From: Pseudarthrobacter sp. Fe7
Lineage (GTDB): Bacteria; Actinomycetota; Actinomycetes; Actinomycetales; Micrococcaceae
Direction: 5' to 3'
NCBI GenBank assembly: GCA_024372495.1
Contig: CP099978.1
Coordinates: forward strand, 22,033-86,032
DNA length: 64,000 bases
Under the pieces are notes generated by a model. That model was not told the DNA's origin. It saw only the letters and a list, made by a program, of their open reading frames with translations, and ran no database searches. Positions 34,944 through 44,540 of this stretch are shown here, in pieces (position 1 is the stretch's first letter; every line of letters begins with the position of its first letter). The translations under genes and the position numbers were made by a program.

Positions 34944-35768
34944 ATGGAACCAACAGCCGTCCGCGTTGACGACCCTGCCGGATGGTGGATGTATCCGTCC
35001 TCAACTACAGCTTCTCGCTTGATCGTGTTCGTGCACGGCTTCGGGGGTAGCGCGATCTCGACGTGGAATAACTTCGCCAAAGGCCAGCAAGAGAGCCGTT
35101 GGTGGATGGAGTCAGACCTGCTGTTTGTTGGGTATAACTCGAAGAGAGACGGTATCAAAGGGGTGGCCGACAGGCTTAGGCGAAATTTGCCTCGCTTTTA
35201 TCCCACGCCATATGGGCCAGCAATGTCCTTTGAGGGCAACTCCGTGAGAGAGGACATTTCTTCGCCATACTCGGAGTTGATTGTCGTGGGCCACTCATTA
35301 GGCGGGCTCATCGTGCGTCACGCAGTAGTGGATGAGGCTGACGAATGGCTTAAGGCAGGCAGGATGGGTCCAAAGCCACTTCTACTGGACTCAACGCTGC
35401 GCCTCTTCAGCCCTGCAAGTGCGGGGTTCCGCGCTGCCGGTGTCCTGGGCGTTGCAAGGGCCTCGGGGTTCTGGCCTGCCTTGGAAATGTATCTCCGAAG
35501 ATCATCTGCATACACAGATATGCAGCCTGGATCAACGATACTCTTGGACACCCGGGCAAGGACCGAACGTATTGTCGATAAGGAACAGGACATGGATGCT
35601 CTTCAGGCAAGAATCCTATGGGCAAGTCCAGACCAGGTTGTGATTGAAGGAAAATACGATTCGGATGTAATTAGCAGATCGGTTGACGGTCAGAGCCACA
35701 GATCAGTCTGCAAACCACGGGGCGACTACCCGGCGCCATGGGAGTTTGTCGAAAGGGGTGTGTACTAA
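34944..35768 (+). CDS. Alpha/beta-hydrolase (lipase-like), first gene of a two-gene cassette
   Basis: About 274 residues from ATG 34944; an earlier ATG at 34884 is possible. RLIVFVHGFGGSAISTWNNF forms the oxyanion region. ELIVVGHSLGGLIVRHAVV holds the nucleophile Ser in GHSLGG, the classic nucleophile elbow. Asp and His candidates follow in the last third. No signal peptide. GC content is visibly lower than the flanking mob and tra genes, suggesting separate acquisition. The next gene starts 3 bp after the stop. Serine hydrolases in two-gene cassettes on plasmids are often defence or toxin effectors; that is inference here. Confidence 0.8.
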   Translation: MEPTAVRVDDPAGWWMYPSSTTASRLIVFVHGFGGSAISTWNNFAKGQQESRWWMESDLLFVGYNSKRDGIKGVADRLRRNLPRFYPTPYGPAMSFEGNSVREDISSPYSELIVVGHSLGGLIVRHAVVDEADEWLKAGRMGPKPLLLDSTLRLFSPASAGFRAAGVLGVARASGFWPALEMYLRRSSAYTDMQPGSTILLDTRARTERIVDKEQDMDALQARILWASPDQVVIEGKYDSDVISRSVDGQSHRSVCKPRGDYPAPWEFVERGVY

Positions 35769-35771
35769 TCT

Positions 35772-36692
35772 TTGGAAGTTGATCCACTGAAATTTCGGCT
35801 GCGCGCCTTTGAACATAATTTCGTCAAGCCCATTGTGTCCGACCTTGAACGGGAGCCACTTCTAGAGCAGCGTGCACAAATCACTCCTTTCTGGCAATCT
35901 CTAGTCGCTGGCGCGGAGGAACCTGAGCCGCTCATCGATCACGATGCCCCCGCTAGCATCGGGCTGATGAAGGCTTTCCTTCTAGCCGAGGCAGGTGAAT
36001 GGATTCGACTTGGCCGGCGAATAGGCTACTTCTCTTCAGAAGCTCCCCTAGTTCCCATAACCTTCGGGGGAACAAACCTTCTCAAAGACCGATTCGTGTT
36101 CCGCTACGCAGCCAGACCTAGCCGTATAGCGCGTTGGTATTCCGCTGGAGACGACGATGCCCAGCACTTCGCTGATGAATTGACCGCCGCGACTGAGCAG
36201 CTACATGATCATGAGGGACGCACTGAGCTGGTCAGACTTCTGCATTTTGCCACTCAACAAGAATGGGCGCGCCTATTTGGGATGCTCGAGGAGTTGGCCT
36301 CAACCCTGGAGAGGCGGCCAGACGCAAGTTTTTCGGACGCTGTCATGGAGCAATTGAGCTGGGCTTTTTTCGAGAGGCGTTTGACTTCCTTTGGTGCAGG
36401 CCCTTCAGCTTGGCGAAACACGCTTCGCCTTATCTCGCCAAACGGAGCGCTGGCCCGTGAGCGCTTCGACCAGCTAACAGAGGTAAGGAAAAGGATTGCT
36501 GCTGCAGCAGAAAGAATCGGGTCTGGAGATGGATCCACTGCGTCAGCGCTTCTAGCTTCACTCCTGCAACGAGAGCCAGATCGTCGTCCCGGCGGCTCCG
36601 ACCTTCCGCTGATGTTTTCACGAGTTGACGAACAGGCTCTCCCGCAGTCGAATCAGTGGCTTTCATGGAATTTTCTGTCGACGGACGAGTAA
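35772..36692 (+). CDS. Hypothetical partner of the alpha/beta-hydrolase
   Basis: 306 residues from TTG at 35772, directly after the hydrolase stop. Soluble and mostly helical. Segments such as GLMKAFLLAEAGEWIRLGRRIGYF, LTAATEQLHDHEGRTELVRLLHFATQQEWARLFGMLEELA and DAVMEQLSWAFFERRLTSFG look like helical repeats. No catalytic motif or family is recognised. Tight spacing and shared low GC indicate the pair moved together; it may be an immunity or sensor partner. Confidence 0.7.
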   Translation: MEVDPLKFRLRAFEHNFVKPIVSDLEREPLLEQRAQITPFWQSLVAGAEEPEPLIDHDAPASIGLMKAFLLAEAGEWIRLGRRIGYFSSEAPLVPITFGGTNLLKDRFVFRYAARPSRIARWYSAGDDDAQHFADELTAATEQLHDHEGRTELVRLLHFATQQEWARLFGMLEELASTLERRPDASFSDAVMEQLSWAFFERRLTSFGAGPSAWRNTLRLISPNGALARERFDQLTEVRKRIAAAAERIGSGDGSTASALLASLLQREPDRRPGGSDLPLMFSRVDEQALPQSNQWLSWNFLSTDE

Positions 36693-36734
36693 CTTGGGCC
36701 CGGCTCATTCAGCGGGAAGGCTGACTGGGAGTCG

Positions 36735-37171
36735 TCATGACGTCGATTCTCGTGCGTCTCGGAACCAGCCGCTGGGTGCTTTTTTCGGTTCCAGGTGTTC
36801 GGGGTCGCGGTGCTCTTTCATGTCGCAGTTGTAAAACGGTCCCTGGGGATCCAGGAGGACTCGCATGTGGTGGTCTGCGTGGTCACGCCACCAGACGCTC
36901 ATGCCGGTGGCGGGGTCCAAGCGGAGGTGCTCCCAGGCCCGCCACAATGCAGCTACGCGTGAGACGGCCTCGGGGTGGAAATACCACTCGATGCACCATT
37001 TCGCGGATTTTCCGGTGACGCTGCGGACATACGTGGGCAGCAACTGCTCATGCAGGAACTCCTCGGGCGAACCATAGACGAGCTCCGGCTTCTTCTCGGT
37101 CTTCTCGTCTTCAGTTCCGCCGGCATGGGGGGCGGAGTGTCCGTGTCGAACAACCCAAAATCATCTGTCAC
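36735..37171 (-). pseudogene. DUF4913 protein, one frameshift
   Basis: The C-terminal part LPTYVRSVTGKSAKWCIEWYFHPEAVSRVAALWRAWEHLRLDPATGMSVWWRDHADHHMRVLLDPQGPFY is the DUF4913 signature, found after traG-type genes in actinobacterial plasmids. The N-terminus MTDDFGLFDTDTPPP starts at 37171, but the frame changes at a six-base G run (plus strand 37127-37132). Adding one base gives TEDEKTEKKPELVYGSPEEFLHEQLLPTYV in frame. Last gene of the leftward tra operon, 12 bp after traG. Confidence 0.82.
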
Positions 37172-37183
37172 GGCAGCAGTTCC

Positions 37184-38955
37184 TTACTTCGTTACCCAGG
37201 GATTAGCGACAGCGGCGGCTGCAACCGGCTCCGCCTCTTCCTCGGGCTGGGGGCTGTACTTCTTGATGGATGACTCCACCGCGTCTTTGTGGGGCCCGGT
37301 ATACCAAGGCATGGTCCGAACGAGGGTTGCCGGTGCGCCCGAGGACAGGACAACGGCGCGGCCGCGGTCCAGGCTCCGCCAGGTTGGAGACATCGAAGAT
37401 GCGTTCCTTGCTTTCCTGCCGGGATCGGCTGGACCCGGACTTCCCTGATGAGACGGAGACGTTGATGTAGCTGTAGTCCCCGATCAGGTCAGAAAGGGCG
37501 CGGAGGAAGCCTTCTTCGGCTACACCGCCGCCGTAGACCTTGACGTTGGCAGCAGACCAGATTTTCCGCATGTTGGCCTCACCCCAGAGCTCGACGCCCT
37601 GAGACCAGGACTGCAGGATGCCCATAACGATCAGGCCCTTGGAACCGTAGTGGCTGAACTGATCCGGCAGGCCGGCCCAGCGAACAACGTTGGCCAGGCT
37701 CGTCCAGGGCGAACAGCGCCGGCTTGGGAAGGCGGCCGCCGCTGCGCTCTGCGCGTTCCTCCATAGCCTCTGCAATCGCCACGGTGAGGGCCGTAGTGAG
37801 CGGGGCCGCTGAGCCTGCCCCTTCCTTTGAGAGGATGTAGATCGTCTCCTGGGACGCGGCGAAGGCGTGAGGGTTGAACTGTCGCCGCGCATCACTTGCG
37901 ACGCTAGCCCCGCCCGTCGGGGCGACCCAACGGAGCGTATTCCTGCTCTTGAGGCACTGGATCATCTTCTCGGCGGTGCCGAAGATACCGTCGCGCTGCT
38001 TGTCAGCCAGCTCCAGCGTGGACTCCAGGCCCTTGTACTGCAGGCTCGTAGTCATTGGCCTTAAGGATGTTGATCGGTTCACGGTTCACCTGCTCCGTCA
38101 CCCACAGATACACCTGCGTGATCGGCAGGCCGCCGAGGGCGGCCGCAAGGAAGTACGAAGAGAGGATGTCTTCGGCCTTCGGGTCGAAGTACGCGTCGGG
38201 CTTGGATCCTGGCACCCGCGACCCGACGGAGAAATGCTGGGTGAGCTTGTACGCCTTCTCTTCATCGGTGACGTAGGACAGGGGGTTCCACCACCAGTCC
38301 GGCTCTTCCTGGGCGATCTTCTGCGGGTCGAACACCCACACCGGCGCCGTGGCCTCACGGACGCCACGGGTGCCGTCCACCACGTCACGCTTATTCGACG
38401 TCGAGACCACCGCGCCGGGAGCGTCCAGAATCGCGGGCATCACCCGGGAGGTCGATTTACCGGTCCGGGGTCCCCAAATGTCGAGGCTGAGGTCTTCCCA
38501 CGACTGGACGAATTTCTGGCCCGTGGACACAACCTTGCCCACGACGATGCCGGGGTTGTCCTTGATGCCCAACCGCTCGGCCTTGGCCTGGGCTCCCTTG
38601 TCGGAGAACGCGGCAAGGGACTTTCCTCGGCCCAAATACCGGGCTGCCTTGTCGACCCGGGCACGCTTGGACGCGCCTTGCCGCCAGGCCACCAGGACGA
38701 CGACGGCCAGGGCCAGGACCAGTCCGACCAGCACGCAGACGACAATTGTGGCCTGGGCAGGCCAGGGAACCTTGCCCTTGATAAGCCCCGCGATCAGGTC
38801 AACTGGATGAGCGGGGGAGCGTCGATGCCGGCCATCCAGGACCCCAGGTGCACGGCAGCGTACGTGCCGCCGCCAAAGACGACGATGAACCCGATAGCCA
38901 GCCACACCAAGATGGCGTCACCAAGGCCGATACCCTTACGATTCGGCGCACTCAT
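37184..38955 (-). pseudogene. traG: VirD4/TraG-type coupling protein, four frameshifts
   Basis: Start MSAPNRKGIGLGDAILVWLA at 38955 with two N-terminal membrane segments (WLAIGFIVVFGGGTYA and IVVCVLVGLVLALAVVVLVAW). Walker A-like IWGPRTGKSTSR, then Walker B ALFALDELANVV, and IVMGILQSWSQGVELWG complete the T4CP. The frame is broken four times: a G run (38813-38817), and extra bases at CAGGCTC 38041-38047, 37695-37701 and 37370-37376. Removing the extra bases restores NDYELQYKGLE, LDELANVVRW and NLAELDRGRAVV. The coupling protein brings the relaxase-DNA complex to the secretion channel. Confidence 0.88.
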
Positions 38956-39356
38956 AGTCTTCCTTTCGGCTTGGAATAAGCGAGGAGACCAACCAAAACA
39001 AGGACGCTTAGTGGTTTCCAGCTACCGGGATTAGTCTGCTTCTCACGTTCTATAACCAGCTCAACATTCTCCGTTCGCAGAGCTTCGATAGTCTCCTCTA
39101 GCCGCTTAGCTGCCCAGCGCCCGTACAGGTAGAAGACCACCGTGAGTACGGCTGGTACGAGGGGAGAAACGTACCAGGGCATTTCTGGAATCAGACCCAA
39201 TGACCAAGCGCCCAAAAGGCAGAAGAACTCCACCAAGGAGAGACCCTTGAGTATCGGCGCCTCTCCCCTGTCAGTAAACGCCGCAGTCAACGTGAACCCA
39301 ATGCAAGCGGCAAGGGCTAGGTACTTAGGCAAATTTGAAAAGTCCTGCTTAACCAA
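38952..39356 (-). CDS. Small integral membrane protein of the tra operon
   Basis: About 134 residues with three to four hydrophobic segments (YLALAACIGFTLTAAF, LVEFFCLLGAWSLGLI, PLVPAVLTVVFYLYGRW, PLSVLVLVGLLAY) and a charged coiled stretch EETIEALRTENVELVIEREKQ. It ends in ATGA overlap with traG, so it is coupled to it. The start (TTG 39356) is uncertain and overlaps the preceding small gene. Family unknown. Confidence 0.6.
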   Translation of the reverse strand: MVKQDFSNLPKYLALAACIGFTLTAAFTDRGEAPILKGLSLVEFFCLLGAWSLGLIPEMPWYVSPLVPAVLTVVFYLYGRWAAKRLEETIEALRTENVELVIEREKQTNPGSWKPLSVLVLVGLLAYSKPKGRL

Positions 39357-39448
39357 TCTGCAATAAAGAGCGCAATGAACACCAGATAGAAGATGACCGA
39401 ACCGGCCATCGAAACATGAGCGGTTGCTTTACGAATGTTCTCCCTCAT
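39317..39448 (-). CDS. 43-residue membrane peptide of the tra operon
   Basis: MRENIRKATAHVSMAGSVIFYLVFIALFIADWLSRTFQICLST-like product: one membrane helix (SVIFYLVFIALFIADWL) after a short basic N-terminus. The ATG overlaps the stop of the upstream ATPase gene (ATGA), which supports translation despite its size. It could be a minor T4SS component. Confidence 0.6.
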   Translation of the reverse strand: MRENIRKATAHVSMAGSVIFYLVFIALFIADWLSRTFQICLST

Positions 39449-41025
39449 GCGTGACCTTCTTGTTCCAAAATCGGTATGACGGGTAGGGCCGGGTCGAGGA
39501 TGGGTTCCGGGACTCCGTGCCATTTCCCGTCGGTGTCGTTTACCCCGTCTGGGCCGTGCTCCACGGATGTCAGTCCGACCTGCACCGGGATTCCGGGACG
39601 GCCGCCGACCTTGATGAGGAACTTTCCACGTCCTGGCGGTTCGACGTCGACACCGCGGGAGTCCCACGCGGGCGGATCCTGCCAGGAGGTGAGCTTCTGT
39701 TGTTCCTGCCGAGACAGCGGGATTGCGGAGGTCAGCAGCGGCATTTCGGAGGCGGGGAGGCCGCCGCAGATGACCATGCCGGAGCGTTCGACGAAGCCGC
39801 GGGCTTTCATCCGGTCCTCTTCTGCGGGCAGGGCCAGCAGGTCGGACATGGTGTGGGAGATCATGATCTGCCCCACGCCGACGGATCTGTTGAGTCGGGT
39901 GAGGGCGTCCACGCGGTCGACCATGCCCTTCCCGGCGCGCAGGGCCCGCCACAGCTCGTCCAGGACGACGAAGTAGTTCCTGCGTGGTTCCAGGCCTGCG
40001 TCGGCGAGGGCGTTGGCGACGTTCACGGTTCCGAAGCCGTAGGACCAGCAGGCCAGCAGCACGGCGGCCTGCAGGTCGGTTTCGGTCTCGTCGATGCTGG
40101 AGACGTCGAAGACGACGGCGCGGTCCCGCTTCATGGGGTTGGTGGTCTGACGGGAGAAGATTTCGCCGAGCTTTCCGCCGCCGGTCAGGCCCAGCAGGGT
40201 TGCTTCCAGTGCCCGGGTTTCCTGCAGGTAGATGCTCATGTCGCCGCGGTCCAGCGCGACCTGGCGCAGTTCGTCCGGGGCCGAGACGATGACGTCCAGC
40301 AGGTCTTTGAGGACCGGGACGCCGTCGAAGCGTTCATCGAGGACCCGCAGCGCCCGGTCCAGGATGGTTTGTTCCTGGTCGGTGGGTGGGTTGTTCCGGC
40401 TGATGGTGATGAGGGAGACGACCATGGTCAGGCGCCGGCCATGGGCGTCGGCACGGACCCGGGCGGCGTCTTCGTGGTGCCCGCTGTCTTCCAGCAGCTG
40501 GGCTGCCTCCACTGCCTGGCCAGGGTCGAGGATGTTCATGTAGCCGACGCCGCGGCCGAGCTTGATGACCTGGCCGCCGAGCGCTTTCACGGCTTTGACG
40601 TGCTCGCCTTTGAGGTCGCCCAGGATCAGGGGGTGGACGCCCTGCGCGGAGAGGCCGATGAACATTCGCCGCACCACCGTGGATTTCCCGAGGCCAGGCT
40701 TGCCGAGGATGAACGCCGACGGGTTGGAAATCAGCCGTGCGCGCTGGAACCAGCTGATCGGGTCACAGCACACCGTTGCCTGCGTCTCCTCATGCCGACC
40801 CAGGGGGACACCGATCATGGGCGAGGACGCACCCGAGGAGAACGGCCACAGCCCGCAGACCTGAACCGTCGTCCCCCGATACTCCCGGACGGACGGGAGC
40901 AGCTGGGCCATGCCGCCGCCCCGTCCGGTCCAGCCCCGCGAGCCAGGCCCTGCTTCCTTGGCCGGGGCTTTTGCTGTCTTTACTGTCTTTGCCTTCTTTG
41001 CTGTCAAAAGCTTCATGCGGGCCAT
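39445..41025 (-). CDS. VirB4/TraC-type conjugation ATPase
   Basis: 526 residues. Walker A FILGKPGLGKSTVVRRMFIGL, Walker B NYFVVLDELWRAL, and MISHTMSDLLALPAEEDRMKARGFVERSGMVICGGL in the C-terminal RecA-like lobe mark a T4SS ATPase of the actinobacterial type. A basic Lys/Ala-rich N-terminus precedes it. It energises pilus or channel assembly at the inner face of the membrane. TAATG overlap with the upstream SCO6880-like gene and ATGA overlap with the next gene show tight coupling. Intact. Confidence 0.9.
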   Translation of the reverse strand: MARMKLLTAKKAKTVKTAKAPAKEAGPGSRGWTGRGGGMAQLLPSVREYRGTTVQVCGLWPFSSGASSPMIGVPLGRHEETQATVCCDPISWFQRARLISNPSAFILGKPGLGKSTVVRRMFIGLSAQGVHPLILGDLKGEHVKAVKALGGQVIKLGRGVGYMNILDPGQAVEAAQLLEDSGHHEDAARVRADAHGRRLTMVVSLITISRNNPPTDQEQTILDRALRVLDERFDGVPVLKDLLDVIVSAPDELRQVALDRGDMSIYLQETRALEATLLGLTGGGKLGEIFSRQTTNPMKRDRAVVFDVSSIDETETDLQAAVLLACWSYGFGTVNVANALADAGLEPRRNYFVVLDELWRALRAGKGMVDRVDALTRLNRSVGVGQIMISHTMSDLLALPAEEDRMKARGFVERSGMVICGGLPASEMPLLTSAIPLSRQEQQKLTSWQDPPAWDSRGVDVEPPGRGKFLIKVGGRPGIPVQVGLTSVEHGPDGVNDTDGKWHGVPEPILDPALPVIPILEQEGHA

Positions 41026-42533
41026 TAGAGGGCGTCCTTAATCTCGGTGGGCACCATGCTGTGCTTGGGCAGGACCAGCCCCAGGGGCAGGGACGCGGCG
41101 AATGCGGTGTCCTGGGAGCCGTAGGCGCGGCGCAGCAGAACGCGGGCGGTCCCGGAGGTCTGCTCGATGGCGGCAACGGCATCCGGCAGGCGATCCTTGT
41201 CGGTCACAGTGGCGGTGACAACCATGCCGAAGTTCACCAGTCCCGCACCCTGAGCTTCTTCCTGCGCGGTCTGCACGGCCGAGCGGGCATCCACCAGTGC
41301 CCGTGCCGTGGGCCGGGTACCGGAGGTGATTCGGACGTTGGCGTTGTTCTGGTCCCGCTCAACGACCGTTGCTGCGCGTGCGGAGTCCATCGGGCGGTAC
41401 AGCAGGGAGACGCGCTTGCGGTCAATGTCCCCGTGCGGGGCCAGAAGCCGGGACAGGACCGAGGAGTTTACGGACCCGCGGGGAGCGCCGGTCATGGTCC
41501 AGGAGGCCGAGAACGCGGAGTCGTGGCGGTAGTCGTCCCAGCTGGCCTGCGTCGCGGTCGGGCCGACCTCGCCCCAGCTCAAGGACACCGGCGTGCCGGC
41601 CGCGTGGGCTTCGTCAATGATCAGCGCTGCGGGCGGGTCGTAGGCGATCCGCACGACCTCGCAGAGTTCCTGCGCAGACATGGGACGGGCAATCCCTGCC
41701 CCGGTGGACTGCAGCCGTGCCGACAGGCCGGGGATCCGGGACGCCAGGTCGCGGGCGACATCCTCCGGTGTGCGCTTTTTCGAACCCGCCCGCAGGGAGG
41801 CACTGAAGGTCAAGGACACCCAGGCGCGGACCGTGGCCGAGCCTTCCGGGTAGGTGTCGACGACCTCATGCAGCATGTCCCTGGCGAACTGCGGAGCGTT
41901 CGGGTCGATGTTCATCATGACCTCATTCCGCAGCCGGTACCCGGAGTCCGGGGCGGTCTCAACAGTCACGGCCGCGGCATCCAGGCCGGCCTCATCGGCG
42001 AGCCCGGCGAGCCAGCCGCCCCAGTTCGCTACCCAGGCATCGACCTGTTCCGGGTCAACGAGCGAGGCACCGTCGGGTTCGGTGGAGAAGATCACGGTGA
42101 AGTGGCTGGTGGCCGGGACGTGCAGCATGGCGAAGGGGCGCTTGTAGGAGTCAGTGAACTCGTACAGCGTGGACTTCGCCGCCAACCCGGGCAGCTGGTA
42201 CATGCCCCACTCCGTCACGCCAAGCGGCCCCGAACGGTACAGGTTGGTCCCAGAGGACTTTGACACCCTGAAAGCCAAGCGAGTACCGAAACGATCCACT
42301 ACGGACTGGCCGTGCTTGTCCTTCACGGTCAGCAACAGCGCGCAGGCGCCGGCGACGGCAAGAACGCCCAAACCGACGAACAGGCCCCAGATGGCGAAGC
42401 TGACGATACCCAGCAGGAGTCCGACCATGACGATGCCGGTGCCGATAGCGCCGAGGTTGCCCAGGCCGGCTGAGCGCGGGACGCGCCAGTTGCCGTAGGA
42501 CGGTTCCTTGTATTCGGTGTTAATTGCTGCCAC
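41025..42533 (-). CDS. SCO6880-like T4SS membrane protein
   Basis: 502 residues. After a short cytoplasmic N-terminus, two adjacent membrane segments (GLGNLGAIGTGIVMVGLLLGIVSFAIWG and LFVGLGVLAVAGACALLL) are followed by a large soluble domain (NLYRSGPLGVTEWGMYQLPGLAAKSTLYEFTDSY at its start). This arrangement is typical of SCO6880-family proteins that pair with VirB4-like ATPases in actinobacterial conjugation systems. Probably forms the membrane platform. Confidence 0.85.
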   Translation of the reverse strand: MAAINTEYKEPSYGNWRVPRSAGLGNLGAIGTGIVMVGLLLGIVSFAIWGLFVGLGVLAVAGACALLLTVKDKHGQSVVDRFGTRLAFRVSKSSGTNLYRSGPLGVTEWGMYQLPGLAAKSTLYEFTDSYKRPFAMLHVPATSHFTVIFSTEPDGASLVDPEQVDAWVANWGGWLAGLADEAGLDAAAVTVETAPDSGYRLRNEVMMNIDPNAPQFARDMLHEVVDTYPEGSATVRAWVSLTFSASLRAGSKKRTPEDVARDLASRIPGLSARLQSTGAGIARPMSAQELCEVVRIAYDPPAALIIDEAHAAGTPVSLSWGEVGPTATQASWDDYRHDSAFSASWTMTGAPRGSVNSSVLSRLLAPHGDIDRKRVSLLYRPMDSARAATVVERDQNNANVRITSGTRPTARALVDARSAVQTAQEEAQGAGLVNFGMVVTATVTDKDRLPDAVAAIEQTSGTARVLLRRAYGSQDTAFAASLPLGLVLPKHSMVPTEIKDAL

Positions 42534-43773
42534 TGGGGCCCTCCCCGGTTGAATCCTGCGCGGTCGTCTTGATTGCCTCTGATGTCCTGGACGCCACCTG
42601 TACGCCTGCGGCTACGGCCATGCCGGCCGGGCCCGTAGCTGCGGCACCGGTCGTGGCTGCAGTGGTTCCGGCCGGTGCTGCCACTCCAGCTGTGCCTGCC
42701 TTACCAGCTGCCCCACCCGGGCCCATAGTGCCGGGCGTTGGCTGCCCTCCCCCACCCCGAGGACCGGAGGATCCGGGGCTCCCTTTGGGAGAGCTGCCTG
42801 CGTTCGTACCGGATGTATTGCTGGTGCTTGCTGGGATCGGTGATGCATTACCCCGCCCGCTGCCGGCGCGGCCCATGGAGACAGCTCCAGTGGCGAGAGC
42901 ACCCACAGCCGCTCCGGCCGCTGCGCCGCTGCCAGAGGCAACGGCTCCGACCATGGGGGTGACGAACCGCATCAGGGCCGGAAGCGCGAACAAGGCCACG
43001 ATCATGAGAGTGAACCCGCTGATAGAGCCAACGAGGGCGTCACGGCCGCTCGTGTTGCCCATCAGCAGAAACGCGACCGAGTACACGATGGCTGCCGCAG
43101 GCTTGTAGAGGATGAAGGCGATGGTCCATCCGACGGCCTTTTGAAACCATTGCCTGCCCATCTCGGTATTCGTGAAGGCAGCGGTGGTTGGAAGGATGCC
43201 GGCCAGGATCACCAGCATGCCGCTGCGCACCACCATCAGCACGATCTGGACCAGCGATGCGATCAATCCGACCAGGCCCAGGACGATCAGAATGAAGGCC
43301 CCAACGCCGGTCTGCCCCGTTACGACGAGGACGTGCATCGATTCCGCGAAACCCTTCCCATCGGTGGCCCGCTGGATGATCGCGGCCGCGAAGGCGTCCG
43401 CCGCGATGATCAAGATGGAGATGACCCCCACACCAAGACTGGACACCACAGTAAGGGTTATGAGGGAGCGCAAGAGATCTTTCAATGGTGCACCCCGCTG
43501 CTCCCAAATCATGCGGATTCCTCCGATGATGACTGCCAGGACGGCCAAGGTTAGCGTCCATGGCCACAGCTGGCTGTTCACCGTGGTGACCACCGGGCTC
43601 GCTCCGGTGCGGTCGTCGCTGATGAGGTTCACGGTTGGCATGGAGACCCAGAAGGTCGAGAGGGTCGTCACCATCTGGCTCATTCCCTCCATGATGGATT
43701 TCGCCAAGTTGCTGATTGCATCATCGGCCAGGCCCTGAACCCAGTCACCAACGGGGTTCCATGTGGGTTTCAT
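42520..43773 (-). CDS. VirB6/TrbL-like polytopic channel protein
   Basis: About 417 residues from ATG at 43773, overlapping the previous stop (ATGA). Six to seven membrane helices (for example LWPWTLTLAVLAVIIGGIRMIW, LITLTVVSSLGVGVISILIIAADAFAAAII, AFILIVLGLVGLIASLVQIVLMVVRSGMLVILAGILP) precede a long Gly/Ala/Pro/Ser low-complexity cytoplasmic tail. This architecture matches VirB6/TrbL inner-membrane channel components. The end overlaps the next gene by 14 bp. Confidence 0.85.
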   Translation of the reverse strand: MKPTWNPVGDWVQGLADDAISNLAKSIMEGMSQMVTTLSTFWVSMPTVNLISDDRTGASPVVTTVNSQLWPWTLTLAVLAVIIGGIRMIWEQRGAPLKDLLRSLITLTVVSSLGVGVISILIIAADAFAAAIIQRATDGKGFAESMHVLVVTGQTGVGAFILIVLGLVGLIASLVQIVLMVVRSGMLVILAGILPTTAAFTNTEMGRQWFQKAVGWTIAFILYKPAAAIVYSVAFLLMGNTSGRDALVGSISGFTLMIVALFALPALMRFVTPMVGAVASGSGAAAGAAVGALATGAVSMGRAGSGRGNASPIPASTSNTSGTNAGSSPKGSPGSSGPRGGGGQPTPGTMGPGGAAGKAGTAGVAAPAGTTAATTGAAATGPAGMAVAAGVQVASRTSEAIKTTAQDSTGEGPSGSN

Positions 43774-44513
43774 GCTCCACTCCACGGGATAAAGCCGGAC
43801 AGGTCCCGTATCTGTCGCGGTTCTTCCAGCGGCGCGCCGTTATCGGCGACGACGCCTTTCCAGTCACCGTCCTGCCAGAGCAACGTGGTGCGAACAGAGG
43901 CAAGCGCACCGTTGTCTGCCTTGAATGCCAAGTCGACGACAGCTTGGTTGGCCGTATAGGAGACGTTGAATCCGGCGATCTGGATTTTCACGGCTGATGC
44001 GGGAGCCTGAGTCTGGGGCGCTTTCATTCCTGCCTCGCGCCCAGGTCCCTTTGCCGCAAGCTGCTCGGCGATGGCACGTTCCTTGGAAGGGTCGCTGCCG
44101 AGTGCCCAAAGGTTTACAGCCGCGTACAGCGCACCCTTTGGTGTGTGGGCGAAGCAAGACCTGATCCCCTGGGCGTCGGTCTTCCCCGGCCCAATTTGTG
44201 GGTCGGTGGGAGCGGCCATCGTTCCTACCAGTTCCCATTTGGTTTCGGGCGCTGCACCCAGGGACGTTTCCGTCGAGGTTGGAAGACCGCAGACGCTGCT
44301 GCCAGCGGCAGAGGCGCTGGCGCTGGCGCTGGCAGCAGGCGTGCTCCCGGTTCCGGGAATTGGCGATGCTGGCTGTGCGTCACTCTGTCCCTTGGGGAGC
44401 AGGAAGATGACAATTCCGGCTGCCAGCAGCGCGACCACCAGAACGGCCGCGATGATGAAGCCGGGTTTTGTGAACGGATTGCTTTCGGTGGTGCTCTCTG
44501 TTGACTGGCTCAT
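43770..44513 (-). CDS. Membrane-anchored tra protein with extracytoplasmic NTF2-like domain
   Basis: 247 residues. One N-terminal membrane helix (PGFIIAAVLVVALLAAGIVIFLLP), a Ser/Ala linker, then a soluble domain (KWELVGTMAAPTDPQIGPGKT, ALYAAVNLWALGSDPSKERAIAEQL, VKIQIAGFNVSYTANQAVVDLAFKADNG, TTLLWQDGDWKGVVADNG). The strand pattern ending in W-x-DGDW resembles VirB8/TcpC-type NTF2-like domains. Probably a periplasm-side scaffold of the T4SS. Confidence 0.78.
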   Translation of the reverse strand: MSQSTESTTESNPFTKPGFIIAAVLVVALLAAGIVIFLLPKGQSDAQPASPIPGTGSTPAASASASASAAGSSVCGLPTSTETSLGAAPETKWELVGTMAAPTDPQIGPGKTDAQGIRSCFAHTPKGALYAAVNLWALGSDPSKERAIAEQLAAKGPGREAGMKAPQTQAPASAVKIQIAGFNVSYTANQAVVDLAFKADNGALASVRTTLLWQDGDWKGVVADNGAPLEEPRQIRDLSGFIPWSGA

Positions 44514-44540
44514 ACGGAACCTCCCGTTGATGGTGCTGGC

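Noticed and set aside
39517..41028. A 503-codon open frame on the plus strand opposite the VirB4-like gene
   Set aside because: It mirrors the real gene codon for codon (Asp/Glu/Val/Gly-rich) and has no motif or ribosome site.
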